NCBI GenBank assembly: GCA_021819245.1
Contig: JAKARI010000011.1
Span: forward strand, 1-64,000
Source: Pseudomonadota bacterium
GTDB taxonomy: Bacteria > Pseudomonadota > Gammaproteobacteria > Acidiferrobacterales > Acidiferrobacteraceae
DNA: 64,000 bases
Direction of reading: 5' to 3'
Position numbers and translations under genes: made by a program
Shown here: positions 26,834-35,771 of the stretch, piece after piece
How the letters are laid out: the number at the start of each line of letters is the position of its first letter
Position numbering within the stretch: position 1 is the first letter of the stretch
The notes under the pieces: model-generated
What the model was told of the DNA's origin: nothing
Databases searched by the model: none
Seen by the model: only the letters and a program-made list of their open reading frames with translations

Positions 26834-27774
26834 CAGGGGGGCCCGGGCGTGATATCCACGCGCGCGAGGTCGGTGCGTATGGCGTCCGCCGATCGATGGA
26901 ATTGCTGTTGCTCGGCGGGGGTGAGCGTAAGCTCTATGATCCGTTCGACGCCTCCGGCACCGATGACGGCCGGCACGCCGATTGCGACACCCGACTCGCG
27001 GTATTCCCCGTCGAGCACGCACACGCAGGGCAGAATGCGCCGTCGATTGCGCGCGACGGCGTCGACCATGGTCGCAATCGCGGCCCCGGGGGCATCATAG
27101 GCGCTGCCGGTCTTTTTCAGGGCCAGGATCTCGGCGCCGCCCCCGCGGGTGCGCTCGACGACCCGCGCCATGGCCGCCTCATTCAAGAACTCGCCCACCG
27201 GAATGCCGCTTATGGTGCTATAGCGCGGCAGCGGGATCATGGTATCCCCATGGCCGCCGATGACGAGCGCGCGGACGTCGCGAACCGATAATCCGGATTC
27301 GGCGGCGATGAAGCCCGCCATGCGCGCCGCATCCAGGGTCCCGGAGAGCCCGATCACCCGCGCCCGCGGAAGGCCGCTTTGCGACCACGCAAGATGCGTC
27401 AGTACGTCTACGGGGTTTGTCACGACCACGATCAGGGCGTGCGGGGCCAGTGCCCCGACCGATTGCGCGGCGCGCGCAACGATCGGCGCGTTGGCGTCGA
27501 GGACGTCCGATCGCGACATCCCGGGCCTTCTCGCCATGCCCGCGGATATCACCACGATATCGGCGCCGGCCACCGCGTCGAGGCTGATACCGCCGCGCAC
27601 CTGGGTGTCGAACGCAAAAAGCGGGGCCGACTCCATGAGGTCCAGGGCGGCCCCTTGCGCGGCCCCCTCGTGGACGCCCACAAGCACGAGTTCCTGGCAG
27701 ATCTCCTCCTTGGCCAGGACCTGGGCCGCTGCCTCGCCGACGCGGCCGGCCCCCACAAGGCAGATTTTGTTCAT
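26833..27774 (-). CDS. mdh: Malate dehydrogenase (LDH-like type)
   Basis: 313 residues from the ATG at 27774 with a GGGGGG stretch upstream. The NAD fold is LVGAGRVGEAAA (8-13 core), the active-site loop is ARRPGMSRSDVL with the malate-type Arg, then VVTNPVDVLTHLAW and the catalytic His in GGHGDTMIPLPRYST. The R-x-x-G-M-S-R loop and GGHGDTM favour malate over lactate. This LDH-like class differs from the dimeric E. coli type. It interconverts malate and oxaloacetate in the TCA cycle. prmB overlaps its stop. Confidence 0.92.
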   Translation of the reverse strand: MNKICLVGAGRVGEAAAQVLAKEEICQELVLVGVHEGAAQGAALDLMESAPLFAFDTQVRGGISLDAVAGADIVVISAGMARRPGMSRSDVLDANAPIVARAAQSVGALAPHALIVVVTNPVDVLTHLAWSQSGLPRARVIGLSGTLDAARMAGFIAAESGLSVRDVRALVIGGHGDTMIPLPRYSTISGIPVGEFLNEAAMARVVERTRGGGAEILALKKTGSAYDAPGAAIATMVDAVARNRRRILPCVCVLDGEYRESGVAIGVPAVIGAGGVERIIELTLTPAEQQQFHRSADAIRTDLARVDITPGPP

Positions 27775-28172
27775 GGTGCCCGCCCCCCGATTACCGATGA
27801 CTCCAGTCCCCAAGTATAGCGGCACGTGCCCTGTCGTCCTACGGATCCGGCCGGGCCCGGGAGCGGCACATGCCAGGACTTAATTGGAACGGGCCGCTCC
27901 CCTGCGAGGCCCGTGACCCCTGGGCACACGCAGCACAAATGGGCCATGACGCCCCCGGCCCTCCATGCCCCCCGGCAGCGCGGCCAACAAGCCCCCGGCG
28001 AAGACTGCCCCGACCCAGACCAGGGCTCGCAACATGTCCGGCGTCGGCCCCGTGCCTGCCATCGTTTCGGCCTACGCCCTTGGCGGGCGGTTCTGGCCAT
28101 TTCATCAAGATCTGCTACCGTTAATTTCGAGGGGCCATTGGTCCGCATCACATCCCAACTCAGGAGAAAACC
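27775..28172. other. Divergent intergenic region
   Basis: About 400 bases between mdh and the PhnD-like gene. Frames here are short and unlike any family. Promoters for both neighbours are expected. An AGGAG Shine-Dalgarno for the rightward gene ends the region. Confidence 0.4.
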
Positions 28173-29096
28173 ATGAAGCACAGACGTGCGCTGGGGGCCT
28201 TGTGCGTCCTATTTTTCGGGGTGGCGGCCATGCTGCGATGGTCATCGGCGATGGCCGCGCCGCCCGCTGCCACGCCGTATATCCTGACCGCCGCCCCGCG
28301 CGAGACCGTGGCCCGCGGAGAGCGGGATTACGGCCCGATCGCCGCCTTTCTCACGCGGGTCCTGCACCACCCGGTCGTCTATCAACATCCCGACGGCTGG
28401 CTGACCTATGAGCTCTGGCTCTGGAAGGATCACGCCGACATCTACTTCGACGGCCCCCAATTCATGGCGTGGGATGCGCACAATCTCCACCAGACCATCG
28501 GGCCACGCGTGCCGCAGCCGCAGGACTGGCGCCTCTATACCTGGAAGGGTTCGTCTGTGACGAGCCTGCGCGATGCCGCCCTCGGGGCAACACTCTGCGC
28601 GCCACCCGTGCCCAACTTCGGGACGCTCTGGGTCTCGACCCTGTTTCCGAACCCGGCGCGCCAGCCTTTTATGCGCGATATGCGCGGGTGGAAGGCGATC
28701 TACAAGGCCGTGGTCGACCATCAGTGCGATTTGGGCATAGGGCCGCGGATAAGCCTTCATTACATCGACCCAAGCCACAACAAGATCACCATTATCGCAA
28801 GAAGCCCCCATTACCCCAATCAAGGCTTTACCATCAGCGCCAAGCTTCCAGGCGCGGTGCGCGAGGCCATCGTCAGGGCGCTCTTGAGTCCGGCCGGAGA
28901 AAGGGCCATGATGCGGCTGCGCAAACGATTCTCGCATGGCCGCCGCCTGGTCGCCGGGCATGCCCGCCAGTATAGAGACGCCGATCAGGGCCTTGACGCG
29001 CAGTGGGACACGATCTATGCCGCCGGTATCGATCGTTATCTCAAGCAAGACGCCCAACGCGAAGGGTTCGCGGCCCCTCAGAACGCCGCACCCTGA
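28173..29096 (+). CDS. PhnD-like periplasmic substrate-binding protein
   Basis: 307 residues; ATG preceded by AGGAGAAAACC. A signal peptide (MKHRRALGALCVLFFGVAAML...) is followed by ILTAAPRETVARGERDYGPIAAFL, the typical start of phosphate/phosphite/phosphonate-type binding proteins (PhnD/PtxB), and by a WKDHADIYFDGPQFMAW segment, where these proteins carry a ligand-binding acidic/aromatic motif. Later parts (GFTISAKLPGAVREAIVRAL) fit the family's C-terminal lobe. No ABC permease or ATPase is adjacent, so it is an orphan and might serve sensing instead of uptake. The next gene, 31 bases away, is another binding protein. Confidence 0.7.
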   Translation: MKHRRALGALCVLFFGVAAMLRWSSAMAAPPAATPYILTAAPRETVARGERDYGPIAAFLTRVLHHPVVYQHPDGWLTYELWLWKDHADIYFDGPQFMAWDAHNLHQTIGPRVPQPQDWRLYTWKGSSVTSLRDAALGATLCAPPVPNFGTLWVSTLFPNPARQPFMRDMRGWKAIYKAVVDHQCDLGIGPRISLHYIDPSHNKITIIARSPHYPNQGFTISAKLPGAVREAIVRALLSPAGERAMMRLRKRFSHGRRLVAGHARQYRDADQGLDAQWDTIYAAGIDRYLKQDAQREGFAAPQNAAP

Positions 29097-29127
29097 CTAG
29101 AACAATCGTGACAAATAAGGATAGAAG

Positions 29128-30207
29128 ATGACAAATAAATGGAAAGCCTTTTTAGGAGGAGTGCTCCTTACCACAGCCACCGCCTGCGTATACGCGCGCG
29201 GCATACCGCAAATCCCCGGGGCCCCCAGAATCTACGGACACCCTGTGGTCAATGCCCCGAAGATGCTCATGTGGCCACCCAACGTCAAGCCGGCGGCCGC
29301 CGACCTGACAGACCCGGACGCCGATCTTCTGTTCGACCTTCATGGGAGTATTCAGGGACGCGCGTGCCGGAAGGTCGACCTCGTCGTATCCACCGAGGGC
29401 AACTACCACATGGCCTTGAACACCCTGTGGCACAAGGTCCTTCTGCCGCGTTACGGCAGGACCATACGCAGCTGGTACTACACCACGAGTCCGCCGGTGG
29501 CTTATCCGCAGCTTGCCCACCACGATAACTTAAGCTTCGGCAATTTCCACCTGCACTGCCGGCCCGAGGTCGCGATTGCCGCACCCCGCCTTATCCGCAA
29601 GCTCGAGGCCCACGGCTTTACGGAAGGCAAGCCGATCGCCCTCATGAAGAGTCGCGGCAACGTCCTCTTGGTCAAGTACGGCAACCCCCTGCATATTCAT
29701 AGCGTCTGGGATCTTGGGCGTCCGAACGTGCATCTCATTACCCCAAACCCTTATAACGAGCCGGGCGCTTTCCTGAACTACGCCAAGACGATATACGAGA
29801 TCGCCAAGCACGATCCGCACCCGCCGAGGGGCTGGACGGCCAATCGTCTGTTCAACGCCATCTTCAACAGCCGCATCAAGGACAAGTGGCTGATAGGCGC
29901 GCGCATACACCATCGCGATGAGCCGTGGTCGGTGGCCTACGGAAAGGCCGACGTGGCGGTGATCATGTATCAGCTCGGCAAATACACGAAGGCGGTATTT
30001 CCGCACCTCTTTACCATCGTCCCGCTCGGCGGCACGGCCGCGGATCCGCGTCCGCTGCCGGGCAATCAGATCGATACGACATATCTGATAAGGGTCAAGG
30101 GCCATTTCACGGCGCGTCAGAGAAGGGCGCGCCATGACTTCATAAAGACCCTGGAGTCGCCGGCCTTTACGCGCATCCTTGACCGCGACGGTCTGCGCCG
30201 TCCGTAA
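29128..30207 (+). CDS. Periplasmic substrate-binding-like protein
   Basis: 359 residues with a signal peptide (MTNKWKAFLGGVLLTTATACVYA). The body reads like a type 2 periplasmic binding fold, with an LVVSTEGNYHMALNT lobe start, a MKSRGNVLLVKYGNPL strand and the ligand-site phrase ITPNPYNEPGAFLNYAK, resembling ModA/sulfate-type proteins. The C-terminal FIKTLESPAFTRILDRDGL is also typical of such proteins. It is probably in one operon with the upstream PhnD-like protein and is followed by a terminator. Ligand unknown. Confidence 0.6.
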   Translation: MTNKWKAFLGGVLLTTATACVYARGIPQIPGAPRIYGHPVVNAPKMLMWPPNVKPAAADLTDPDADLLFDLHGSIQGRACRKVDLVVSTEGNYHMALNTLWHKVLLPRYGRTIRSWYYTTSPPVAYPQLAHHDNLSFGNFHLHCRPEVAIAAPRLIRKLEAHGFTEGKPIALMKSRGNVLLVKYGNPLHIHSVWDLGRPNVHLITPNPYNEPGAFLNYAKTIYEIAKHDPHPPRGWTANRLFNAIFNSRIKDKWLIGARIHHRDEPWSVAYGKADVAVIMYQLGKYTKAVFPHLFTIVPLGGTAADPRPLPGNQIDTTYLIRVKGHFTARQRRARHDFIKTLESPAFTRILDRDGLRRP

Positions 30208-30252
30208 GAGGGGGTTGACCAGAGGACAAACGCTACTGCGCCGTCCTCCCGG

Positions 30253-30289
30253 GCGCGCAAGTCGCTCAAAGCGGCTTGCGCGCCTTTTT
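30253..30289 (+). terminator. Rho-independent terminator
   Basis: A perfect nine-base stem GCGCGCAAG / CTTGCGCGC (30253-30261 with 30275-30283), an inner CGCT/AGCG stem, and a five-T run at 30285-30289. It closes the two-gene binding-protein operon. Confidence 0.85.
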
Positions 30290-30361
30290 GCTGCCACCTG
30301 CCTTGCCTCGTGCCCCAGCTATCCTTAAAGTAATAGATTCCCTCAAGCCTTGAGATCGCCC

Positions 30362-32584
30362 ATGACCCTAAAGAGCGCTTCGACACCTGCCGCCGGCGCC
30401 CCGGATTTTTGTGCCGGCATGCACTCCTTCGGCGCACCCTGGCCGGATTTTGCAGTCCATGCGGCGCGTCCGGCGATCACCCGCGAGGCCGGCGCGGCAG
30501 CCGACCCGCGTTCCCCGGACGCCGCCTATCAGGTCCTCCTTATGGCCGACGCGCTGCGTTACGTCACCCTTCAGATGTGCGCGGCCAAGGCCTCCGGACA
30601 CCCTGGGGGGTTTGCCTCGAGCGCCGAGGCCTATGCGGCCCTTGTCATGCTCGGCCATACGAATATCGTCACGGAGGTTGGCCATCACGCCCCTGGCTTC
30701 TATAGCGCCATGTTCCTGGATGGGTCCCTGGAGGGGCTTGGCATCCGCACCATGACGGATCTCATGGCACGCTTTCGTGAACAGCACGGCCTGCTTGGCC
30801 ATCTGTCGGGGGCGATTCCGGGGATATTGGCCCCCGCCGGTCCCCTAGGCCAGGGCCAGCACTTCGCCATGGCCGGCGCCCTGCTGCATCCCGGGGTCCT
30901 GTTCCCGGTGACCCTAGGCGATGGGGGGCTCGGCGAGCCCTATGTGCTCAGCGCCATCAAGCATTTCCATACAAGCTACCCCGGCACCACGAATTTCCTG
31001 CCGACGCTGATCTGGAACGGCTTTAGCCAGGAACACCACTCCATGGTGTCGTGCCTCTCCAATGAGGGGATGCGCCGGTATTTCGAGGCCCACGGCTTTG
31101 CGCGCGTGATCCTGGTGGACGCCAAGGATTTCGATGACGCAGGCCAAGCCGGTGACTATGTGGACTCGACCCGATTCTCGTTTGCGCGCCGCATGGCCTT
31201 CTCGGGGGCCGTGCTCGAGGCCGCCCATCAGGCGGCGCAAAGCGCGCTTGCCGGGACCCTTACGGCATTCATCCTCAAGCAGCTCAAGGGGGCCGGGGTT
31301 CATACCCATGGGGCGAAGTCCCATAACCTGTATCCCGGGGACACGCTCGGTAAGCCCGAGATCGAAGCGGCGCTCGGCGCCCGCGCCTTGAGTCCCGAGG
31401 CCTGGGCGCTGGTGCGCGAGAACTTCGTGCGCGCCGGCGGCGGTCCTGCGGCCAAGACCGTGGTGACGGAAAAGACCCTGGACCTTGCCGACCTTGGGCC
31501 CTTTCCCGTGCGCGACTACGCGCTCACCGAGAACGCGGTCCCGTCCACCGCGGTCGGTGCCCTGGTGGCATGGCTTGGCGGGCGCGACCGCCGATTTGTC
31601 GTGACCAACGCCGATGGCAACGAGGCCTCGGGGCTTAAGAACATCAATGAGGCCCTGAAGATCCGCCACCCGACCGCAGACCCCCTGTATAACCAGGGCC
31701 CCGGCGGGCAGGTCTATGAGCCCTTGAGCGAGGATGCGTGCGCGGGACTGGCCGCGGGGCTCGCCCTCTTCGGGGGCCGCAGCTTGTGGCTGTCGTATGA
31801 GTCCTTCGCCATCAACGGCTGGCCCATCATGCAGACGGTGACTCAGGCCATGGCCGAACTGCGCCGGCGGACGCCGTCGGCCGTGTGCCTTTTTACCGCC
31901 GGGGCCCTTGAGCAGGGCCGCAACGGGTGGACTCACCAGCGGCCGGAGATCGAAAACTATATCGCGGCCCAGATGCGCAACGGCAATGTCTATCTGCTGT
32001 TCCCGCCGGATGCCAATGCCGCGCAGGCCGCGTATGAGTATGCCCAGACGAGCTGGAACAAGGGCATGGTGATCATGGCCTCGAAGAGCCCCCTGCCGGT
32101 GCGCATGACGATCGAGGCCGCGCGGCGCGCGGTGCGCGAGGGGGCAGCCGTTCTCTACGAGGGTGCAAACGGTCCGCGCGGCCGGGTGGTGCTGGCGGCG
32201 GCGGGCGACATGGTTCTATTGCCGGTGTTCGCGGCGCGCGAGCGGCTGGAGGCCGAGGGTTTTGGCGTGCGCATCGTGGCGCTCGTGAACCCGCGCCAGC
32301 TCTATCGTGCCGATGACATCGCCGCCGACACGGTAGCCGAACAAGACCTCACGTTAATGGCCGACAAGGCGTTTGCGCAGCTGTTCGATGGTGACCGGCT
32401 GGTGGCCATAAGCGGGGGCCCTTCGGGGCCGCTCGAGCCCGTGTTGATCCGTGCCAAGACCGCGCTGCGCGCGACGCTCGCCTGGAGGCGCGGCGACACC
32501 ACGGCCACCCCCGGAGAGCTCTTGGACCTCAATGGGCTCGATGCCGATGCCATCGTCTCGCGGGTCCTGGCCATGGGCCAATAG
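30362..32584 (+). CDS. Phosphoketolase-like thiamine-diphosphate enzyme
   Basis: 740 residues from the ATG at 30362. The ThDP/Mg motif runs from GDGGLGEP to LIWNG. The later half contains GQVYEPLSEDACAGLAAGL, SLWLSYESFAI, GRNGWTHQRPEIENYI, YLLFPPDANAA and SKSPLPVRM, which parallel phosphoketolase phrases (VMEVLSEHxCxGWLxGY, NCYEAF, NGFSHQDP, VYLPPDAN, GKQPLPQ). It is shorter than classic XFP (about 790-800), and the SGHPGGFASSAEA start also recalls transketolases. I infer cleavage of a ketose phosphate to acetyl phosphate or a related reaction. It sits one base before a DUF1537 kinase, so the substrate may be a product of that kinase's pathway. Confidence 0.7.
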   Translation: MTLKSASTPAAGAPDFCAGMHSFGAPWPDFAVHAARPAITREAGAAADPRSPDAAYQVLLMADALRYVTLQMCAAKASGHPGGFASSAEAYAALVMLGHTNIVTEVGHHAPGFYSAMFLDGSLEGLGIRTMTDLMARFREQHGLLGHLSGAIPGILAPAGPLGQGQHFAMAGALLHPGVLFPVTLGDGGLGEPYVLSAIKHFHTSYPGTTNFLPTLIWNGFSQEHHSMVSCLSNEGMRRYFEAHGFARVILVDAKDFDDAGQAGDYVDSTRFSFARRMAFSGAVLEAAHQAAQSALAGTLTAFILKQLKGAGVHTHGAKSHNLYPGDTLGKPEIEAALGARALSPEAWALVRENFVRAGGGPAAKTVVTEKTLDLADLGPFPVRDYALTENAVPSTAVGALVAWLGGRDRRFVVTNADGNEASGLKNINEALKIRHPTADPLYNQGPGGQVYEPLSEDACAGLAAGLALFGGRSLWLSYESFAINGWPIMQTVTQAMAELRRRTPSAVCLFTAGALEQGRNGWTHQRPEIENYIAAQMRNGNVYLLFPPDANAAQAAYEYAQTSWNKGMVIMASKSPLPVRMTIEAARRAVREGAAVLYEGANGPRGRVVLAAAGDMVLLPVFAARERLEAEGFGVRIVALVNPRQLYRADDIAADTVAEQDLTLMADKAFAQLFDGDRLVAISGGPSGPLEPVLIRAKTALRATLAWRRGDTTATPGELLDLNGLDADAIVSRVLAMGQ

Positions 32585-32585
32585 C

Positions 32586-33959
32586 GTGGCGCCGAATGCG
32601 GGACACAAGGTCATCGTTTTAGATGATGATCCCACGGGATCGCAAACCGTACACTCCTGCCCTTTGCTCACGCGCTGGGATACCGCGGTCCTGAAGGCCG
32701 CGATCTGCGCCCCGGGACCGCTCGTTTTCGTTTTGACGAACACCCGCGCCATGAGCGCCGCGCAGGCGGCCGAGACGGTTCGCGCCGTCTGCCGGAATCT
32801 GCGCGCGGCCTTGGCCGAGCTTGCCCGGGACGGGGTCGTGATACGGCCGGTCTTCGTCAGCCGCTCGGATTCGACCCTGCGCGGCCATTACCCGGTCGAG
32901 ACCGACGTCATGGCCGAAGAGCTGGGCCCCTTCGACGCCCATTTCCTGGTCCCGGCGTTTTTCGAAGGCGGGCGGGTGACCCGCGCCGGCCGGCACTACC
33001 TCCTCGTCGATGGCATCCCGGTGCCGGTGCATGAGACCGAATTTGCGCGCGACACCGTGTTCGGCTACCACACAAGCGACCTGCGCGAATATGTGGCCGA
33101 GAAGACGGCAGGGCGCGTAAAGGCCGCAGACGTGCTCTTGTTTTCACTCGCGGATATCCGTGCGGGGTGCGGCGCGCGCCTGCGGGCGCTCTCCGGCAAC
33201 GCCTGTTGCGTGGTCGACGCCGAGGCGCAAGGGGATCTCGACCGGTTTGCCCATGATCTCCATGAGGCCGTCGATGCCGGCCAGCGCTTCTTGTTTCGCA
33301 GCGCCGCGAGCCTGCTCACATCCCTTGCCCATCTCCCCCCTCAGCCGGTGTCGCCCGAGGCGATGTCCGGCTATGCCCGGGGCCCGGTCGGGGTCGTCCT
33401 GGTGGGGTCCCATGTCCGCAAGACTACCGAGCAACTGGCGGCCCTCATGGGGGAACCGACAGTCGCTGGGGTCGAGATCGATATCGACCGCGTTCGGGAT
33501 GCCCAAGATCCGGCCTGGCATGATCCGGCTTGGCACGGCTCGGTCCTGGCGGCGATCCGCGCTGCGCATGGCGCCCACAAGACCGCCGTTTTATTCACGA
33601 GCCGCCGCGAGCGCCAGTTCGCCGATGGCAGCGAGCGGCTGCGCTTCGGGGCCGCGGTCTCGGCCTTTTTGATGCGCATCGTTCAGGCCTTGCCAGACAC
33701 CACCGGTTTTCTCATCAGCAAGGGCGGCATCACTTCTAATGACGTCTTAAGCACCGGGCTTTCGCTTGTGACCTGCGAGGTCGTGGGCCAGATCCTGCCG
33801 GGTTGCTCAGTGGTGCGTTGTCCGAAGACGCATTCGCGCCACCCGGACATGCCGGTGGTGATCTTCCCCGGTAATGTCGGGGACGCCGAGGCCCTGAAGA
33901 CGGTCTACCGGCGCATGGCAGGGCTTGTCGCCTCTCCCGCCGCGCCCCCCGTCCATTAA
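32586..33959 (+). CDS. Four-carbon acid sugar kinase family protein (DUF1537)
   Basis: 457 residues from a GTG at 32586, one base after the upstream stop. The N-terminus VIVLDDDPTGSQTVHSCPLL is the hallmark of DUF1537 (OtnK/DtnK/YgbK) kinases, followed by VFVSRSDSTLRGHYPVETDV and DAHFLVPAFFEGGRVT. The C-terminal nucleotide-binding half has FLISKGGITSNDVL and VIFPGNVGD. Characterised members phosphorylate D-threonate or D-erythronate. The usual partners (PdxA2, YgbJ, YgbM) are absent; a phosphoketolase-like enzyme takes their place. Confidence 0.88.
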   Translation: MAPNAGHKVIVLDDDPTGSQTVHSCPLLTRWDTAVLKAAICAPGPLVFVLTNTRAMSAAQAAETVRAVCRNLRAALAELARDGVVIRPVFVSRSDSTLRGHYPVETDVMAEELGPFDAHFLVPAFFEGGRVTRAGRHYLLVDGIPVPVHETEFARDTVFGYHTSDLREYVAEKTAGRVKAADVLLFSLADIRAGCGARLRALSGNACCVVDAEAQGDLDRFAHDLHEAVDAGQRFLFRSAASLLTSLAHLPPQPVSPEAMSGYARGPVGVVLVGSHVRKTTEQLAALMGEPTVAGVEIDIDRVRDAQDPAWHDPAWHGSVLAAIRAAHGAHKTAVLFTSRRERQFADGSERLRFGAAVSAFLMRIVQALPDTTGFLISKGGITSNDVLSTGLSLVTCEVVGQILPGCSVVRCPKTHSRHPDMPVVIFPGNVGDAEALKTVYRRMAGLVASPAAPPVH

Positions 33960-34162
33960 GAAGCGCGCGTTCAGGCCGGAGGGGGTAACGCCACGCGTTC
34001 TTGAGGGCCACCGTGGCAAGCGTCCGCTCCCCCCGCCGCCATCCGCCCTTGCAGGCCAGATCCTCGACCTGACCCCGGCGGGTCCGCTGGGGTTTCGCTC
34101 GGGCCGACCCGGGCTGTCCGAGCACCGGGCCGTGCCGGTGCGCCCCTCATGGGCCCCAGGGC

Positions 34163-34191
34163 TTGCGCGTACCGCGGGTTTTCCTTATAGT
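34163..34191 (+). promoter_or_regulatory. Candidate sigma70-type promoter of rpmE
   Basis: TTGCGC (34163-34168) and TATAGT (34186-34191) are 17 bases apart, about 45 bases ahead of the rpmE start. The 275-base gap between the kinase gene and rpmE contains nothing else recognisable. Confidence 0.5.
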
Positions 34192-34234
34192 TCGCGGTCT
34201 TTGCATACGCACAACGCCCTAGCTGAGGCGCACC

Positions 34235-34444
34235 ATGAAAGCCGACATCCATCCGGAATACCATGTCATCAACGTGACGTGTGCCTGCGGGAACACGTTT
34301 AAGACCGGTTCTACACTGGGTCACGACCTCGCCGTCGAGGTGTGCTCGGTCTGCCACCCGTTTTATACGGGCAAGCAAAAGATCGTCGACAGCACCGGTC
34401 GCGTCGAGAAGTTCCGCCAAAAGTACGGCCTGCGCGGCAAGTAG
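34235..34444 (+). CDS. rpmE: 50S ribosomal protein L31
   Basis: 69 residues, the normal size. It begins [20 protein letters not shown] and has the four zinc ligands of the C+ type: Cys16, Cys18, Cys37 and Cys40 in [17 protein letters not shown] lies six bases before the ATG. L31 binds the central protuberance of the large ribosomal subunit. Malic enzyme follows 14 bases later, probably in the same transcript. Confidence 0.97.
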   Translation: MKADIHPEYHVINVTCACGNTFKTGSTLGHDLAVEVCSVCHPFYTGKQKIVDSTGRVEKFRQKYGLRGK

Positions 34445-34457
34445 GCGCGCGATCGCA

Positions 34458-35720
34458 ATGACGGAGAAGGCGCGGGAAGCGGCGCTTGCCTATCATGCCG
34501 CCGGCCCGGCGGGCAAGATCGCGATTCGACCCACCAAGCCGTGCGATACGCAAGGCGACCTCGCCCTTGCCTATACGCCGGGCGTTGCCGAGCCCGTGCG
34601 CGCCATCGAGGTGAACCCGGAAGACGCGTACCGGTATACCGCCAAGGGCAACCTCGTTGCCGTGGTCAGTGACGGAACTGCAGTGCTCGGTCTTGGAAAT
34701 GTCGGACCTTTGGCCGCCAAGCCGGTCCTTGAGGGCAAGGCCGTGCTGTTCAAGCGGTTCGCGGACATTGATGTCTTCGATCTCGAGATCAAGGCGCAAA
34801 CCGCCGAGCAATTCATAGAGATCGTGGCATCGCTCGAGCCCACGTTCGGCGGTATCAATCTCGAAGACATCGCGGCGCCCGCGTGCTTTGCCATCGAGAA
34901 GGCCCTGACTGAGCGCCTGTCGATCCCCGTCTTCCACGACGACCAGCACGGCACGGCGGTCATTGTCTGCGCCGGCCTGCTCAATGCCCTCGAGCTCCAG
35001 GGCAAGTCGCTCAAGACCGCCCGTATTGTGTGTCTCGGTGCCGGGGCCGCGGGACTGACCTCCATGCGCCTGCTCATGAGTCTAGGCGCGGCCATCGAGA
35101 ACATGATCCTGGTCGACAGCCGCGGCGTGGTGCATAGCGAGCGTACCGACCTAAACAGCTATAAGCGGTTGTTTGCCCATGCCATTCCGCAGAGGACGCT
35201 CGCTGAGGCCATGGAGGGGGCGGATGTCTTTATCGGGGTCGCGGCCGCAGACCTCGTGGATGCGGACATGCTGAAGGCCATGGCGCCGCGTCCCGTGGTA
35301 TTCGCGCTCGCCAACCCGGTCCCGGAGATTCTGCCGGAGGTCGCCCACGCAGCGCGCGCCGACCTGGTCATGGCCACGGGCCGTTCCGATTATCCTAATC
35401 AGGTCAATAACGTCCTCGGGTTCCCGTTCATATTTCGCGGGGCCCTTGATGTCCGTGCCCGCCATATCAATCAGGCCATGCAGCTTGGCGCGGTGCATGC
35501 GCTGAGCGCGCTGGCAAAGCAGCCAGTCCCGCGCGAGGTCTTGCGTGCCTATAATCTCGACCACCTGGTATTCGGGCCGGACTACTTCATCCCCAAGCCG
35601 CTCGACCCGCGGCTGCGCGCATGGGTGTCGGCGGCGGTGGCGGCCGCGGCCGTCGACACGGGCGTGGCCCAATCTCCCTACCCCACGCACTATCCGCCGC
35701 GGCCTGCCCCTTACGCCTAA
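34458..35720 (+). CDS. Malic enzyme
   Basis: 420 residues from the ATG at 34458. Malic enzyme motifs: [56 protein letters not shown], the NAD(P) fold CLGAGAAGL, and [10 protein letters not shown]. This is the short form without the phosphotransacetylase-like C-terminal domain of E. coli MaeB. It oxidatively decarboxylates malate to pyruvate; cofactor choice cannot be read safely. With mdh in the same window it would link the TCA cycle to pyruvate. Confidence 0.93.
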   Translation: MTEKAREAALAYHAAGPAGKIAIRPTKPCDTQGDLALAYTPGVAEPVRAIEVNPEDAYRYTAKGNLVAVVSDGTAVLGLGNVGPLAAKPVLEGKAVLFKRFADIDVFDLEIKAQTAEQFIEIVASLEPTFGGINLEDIAAPACFAIEKALTERLSIPVFHDDQHGTAVIVCAGLLNALELQGKSLKTARIVCLGAGAAGLTSMRLLMSLGAAIENMILVDSRGVVHSERTDLNSYKRLFAHAIPQRTLAEAMEGADVFIGVAAADLVDADMLKAMAPRPVVFALANPVPEILPEVAHAARADLVMATGRSDYPNQVNNVLGFPFIFRGALDVRARHINQAMQLGAVHALSALAKQPVPREVLRAYNLDHLVFGPDYFIPKPLDPRLRAWVSAAVAAAAVDTGVAQSPYPTHYPPRPAPYA

Positions 35721-35771
35721 ATGACGTCTCCCGGCGCCCGTTCGGCAATGGCGGGCGGCGCGACCCGACCC

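Noticed and set aside
30914-31936. 340-residue minus-strand frame
   Set aside because: Fully antisense to the phosphoketolase-like gene, with no recognisable motif.
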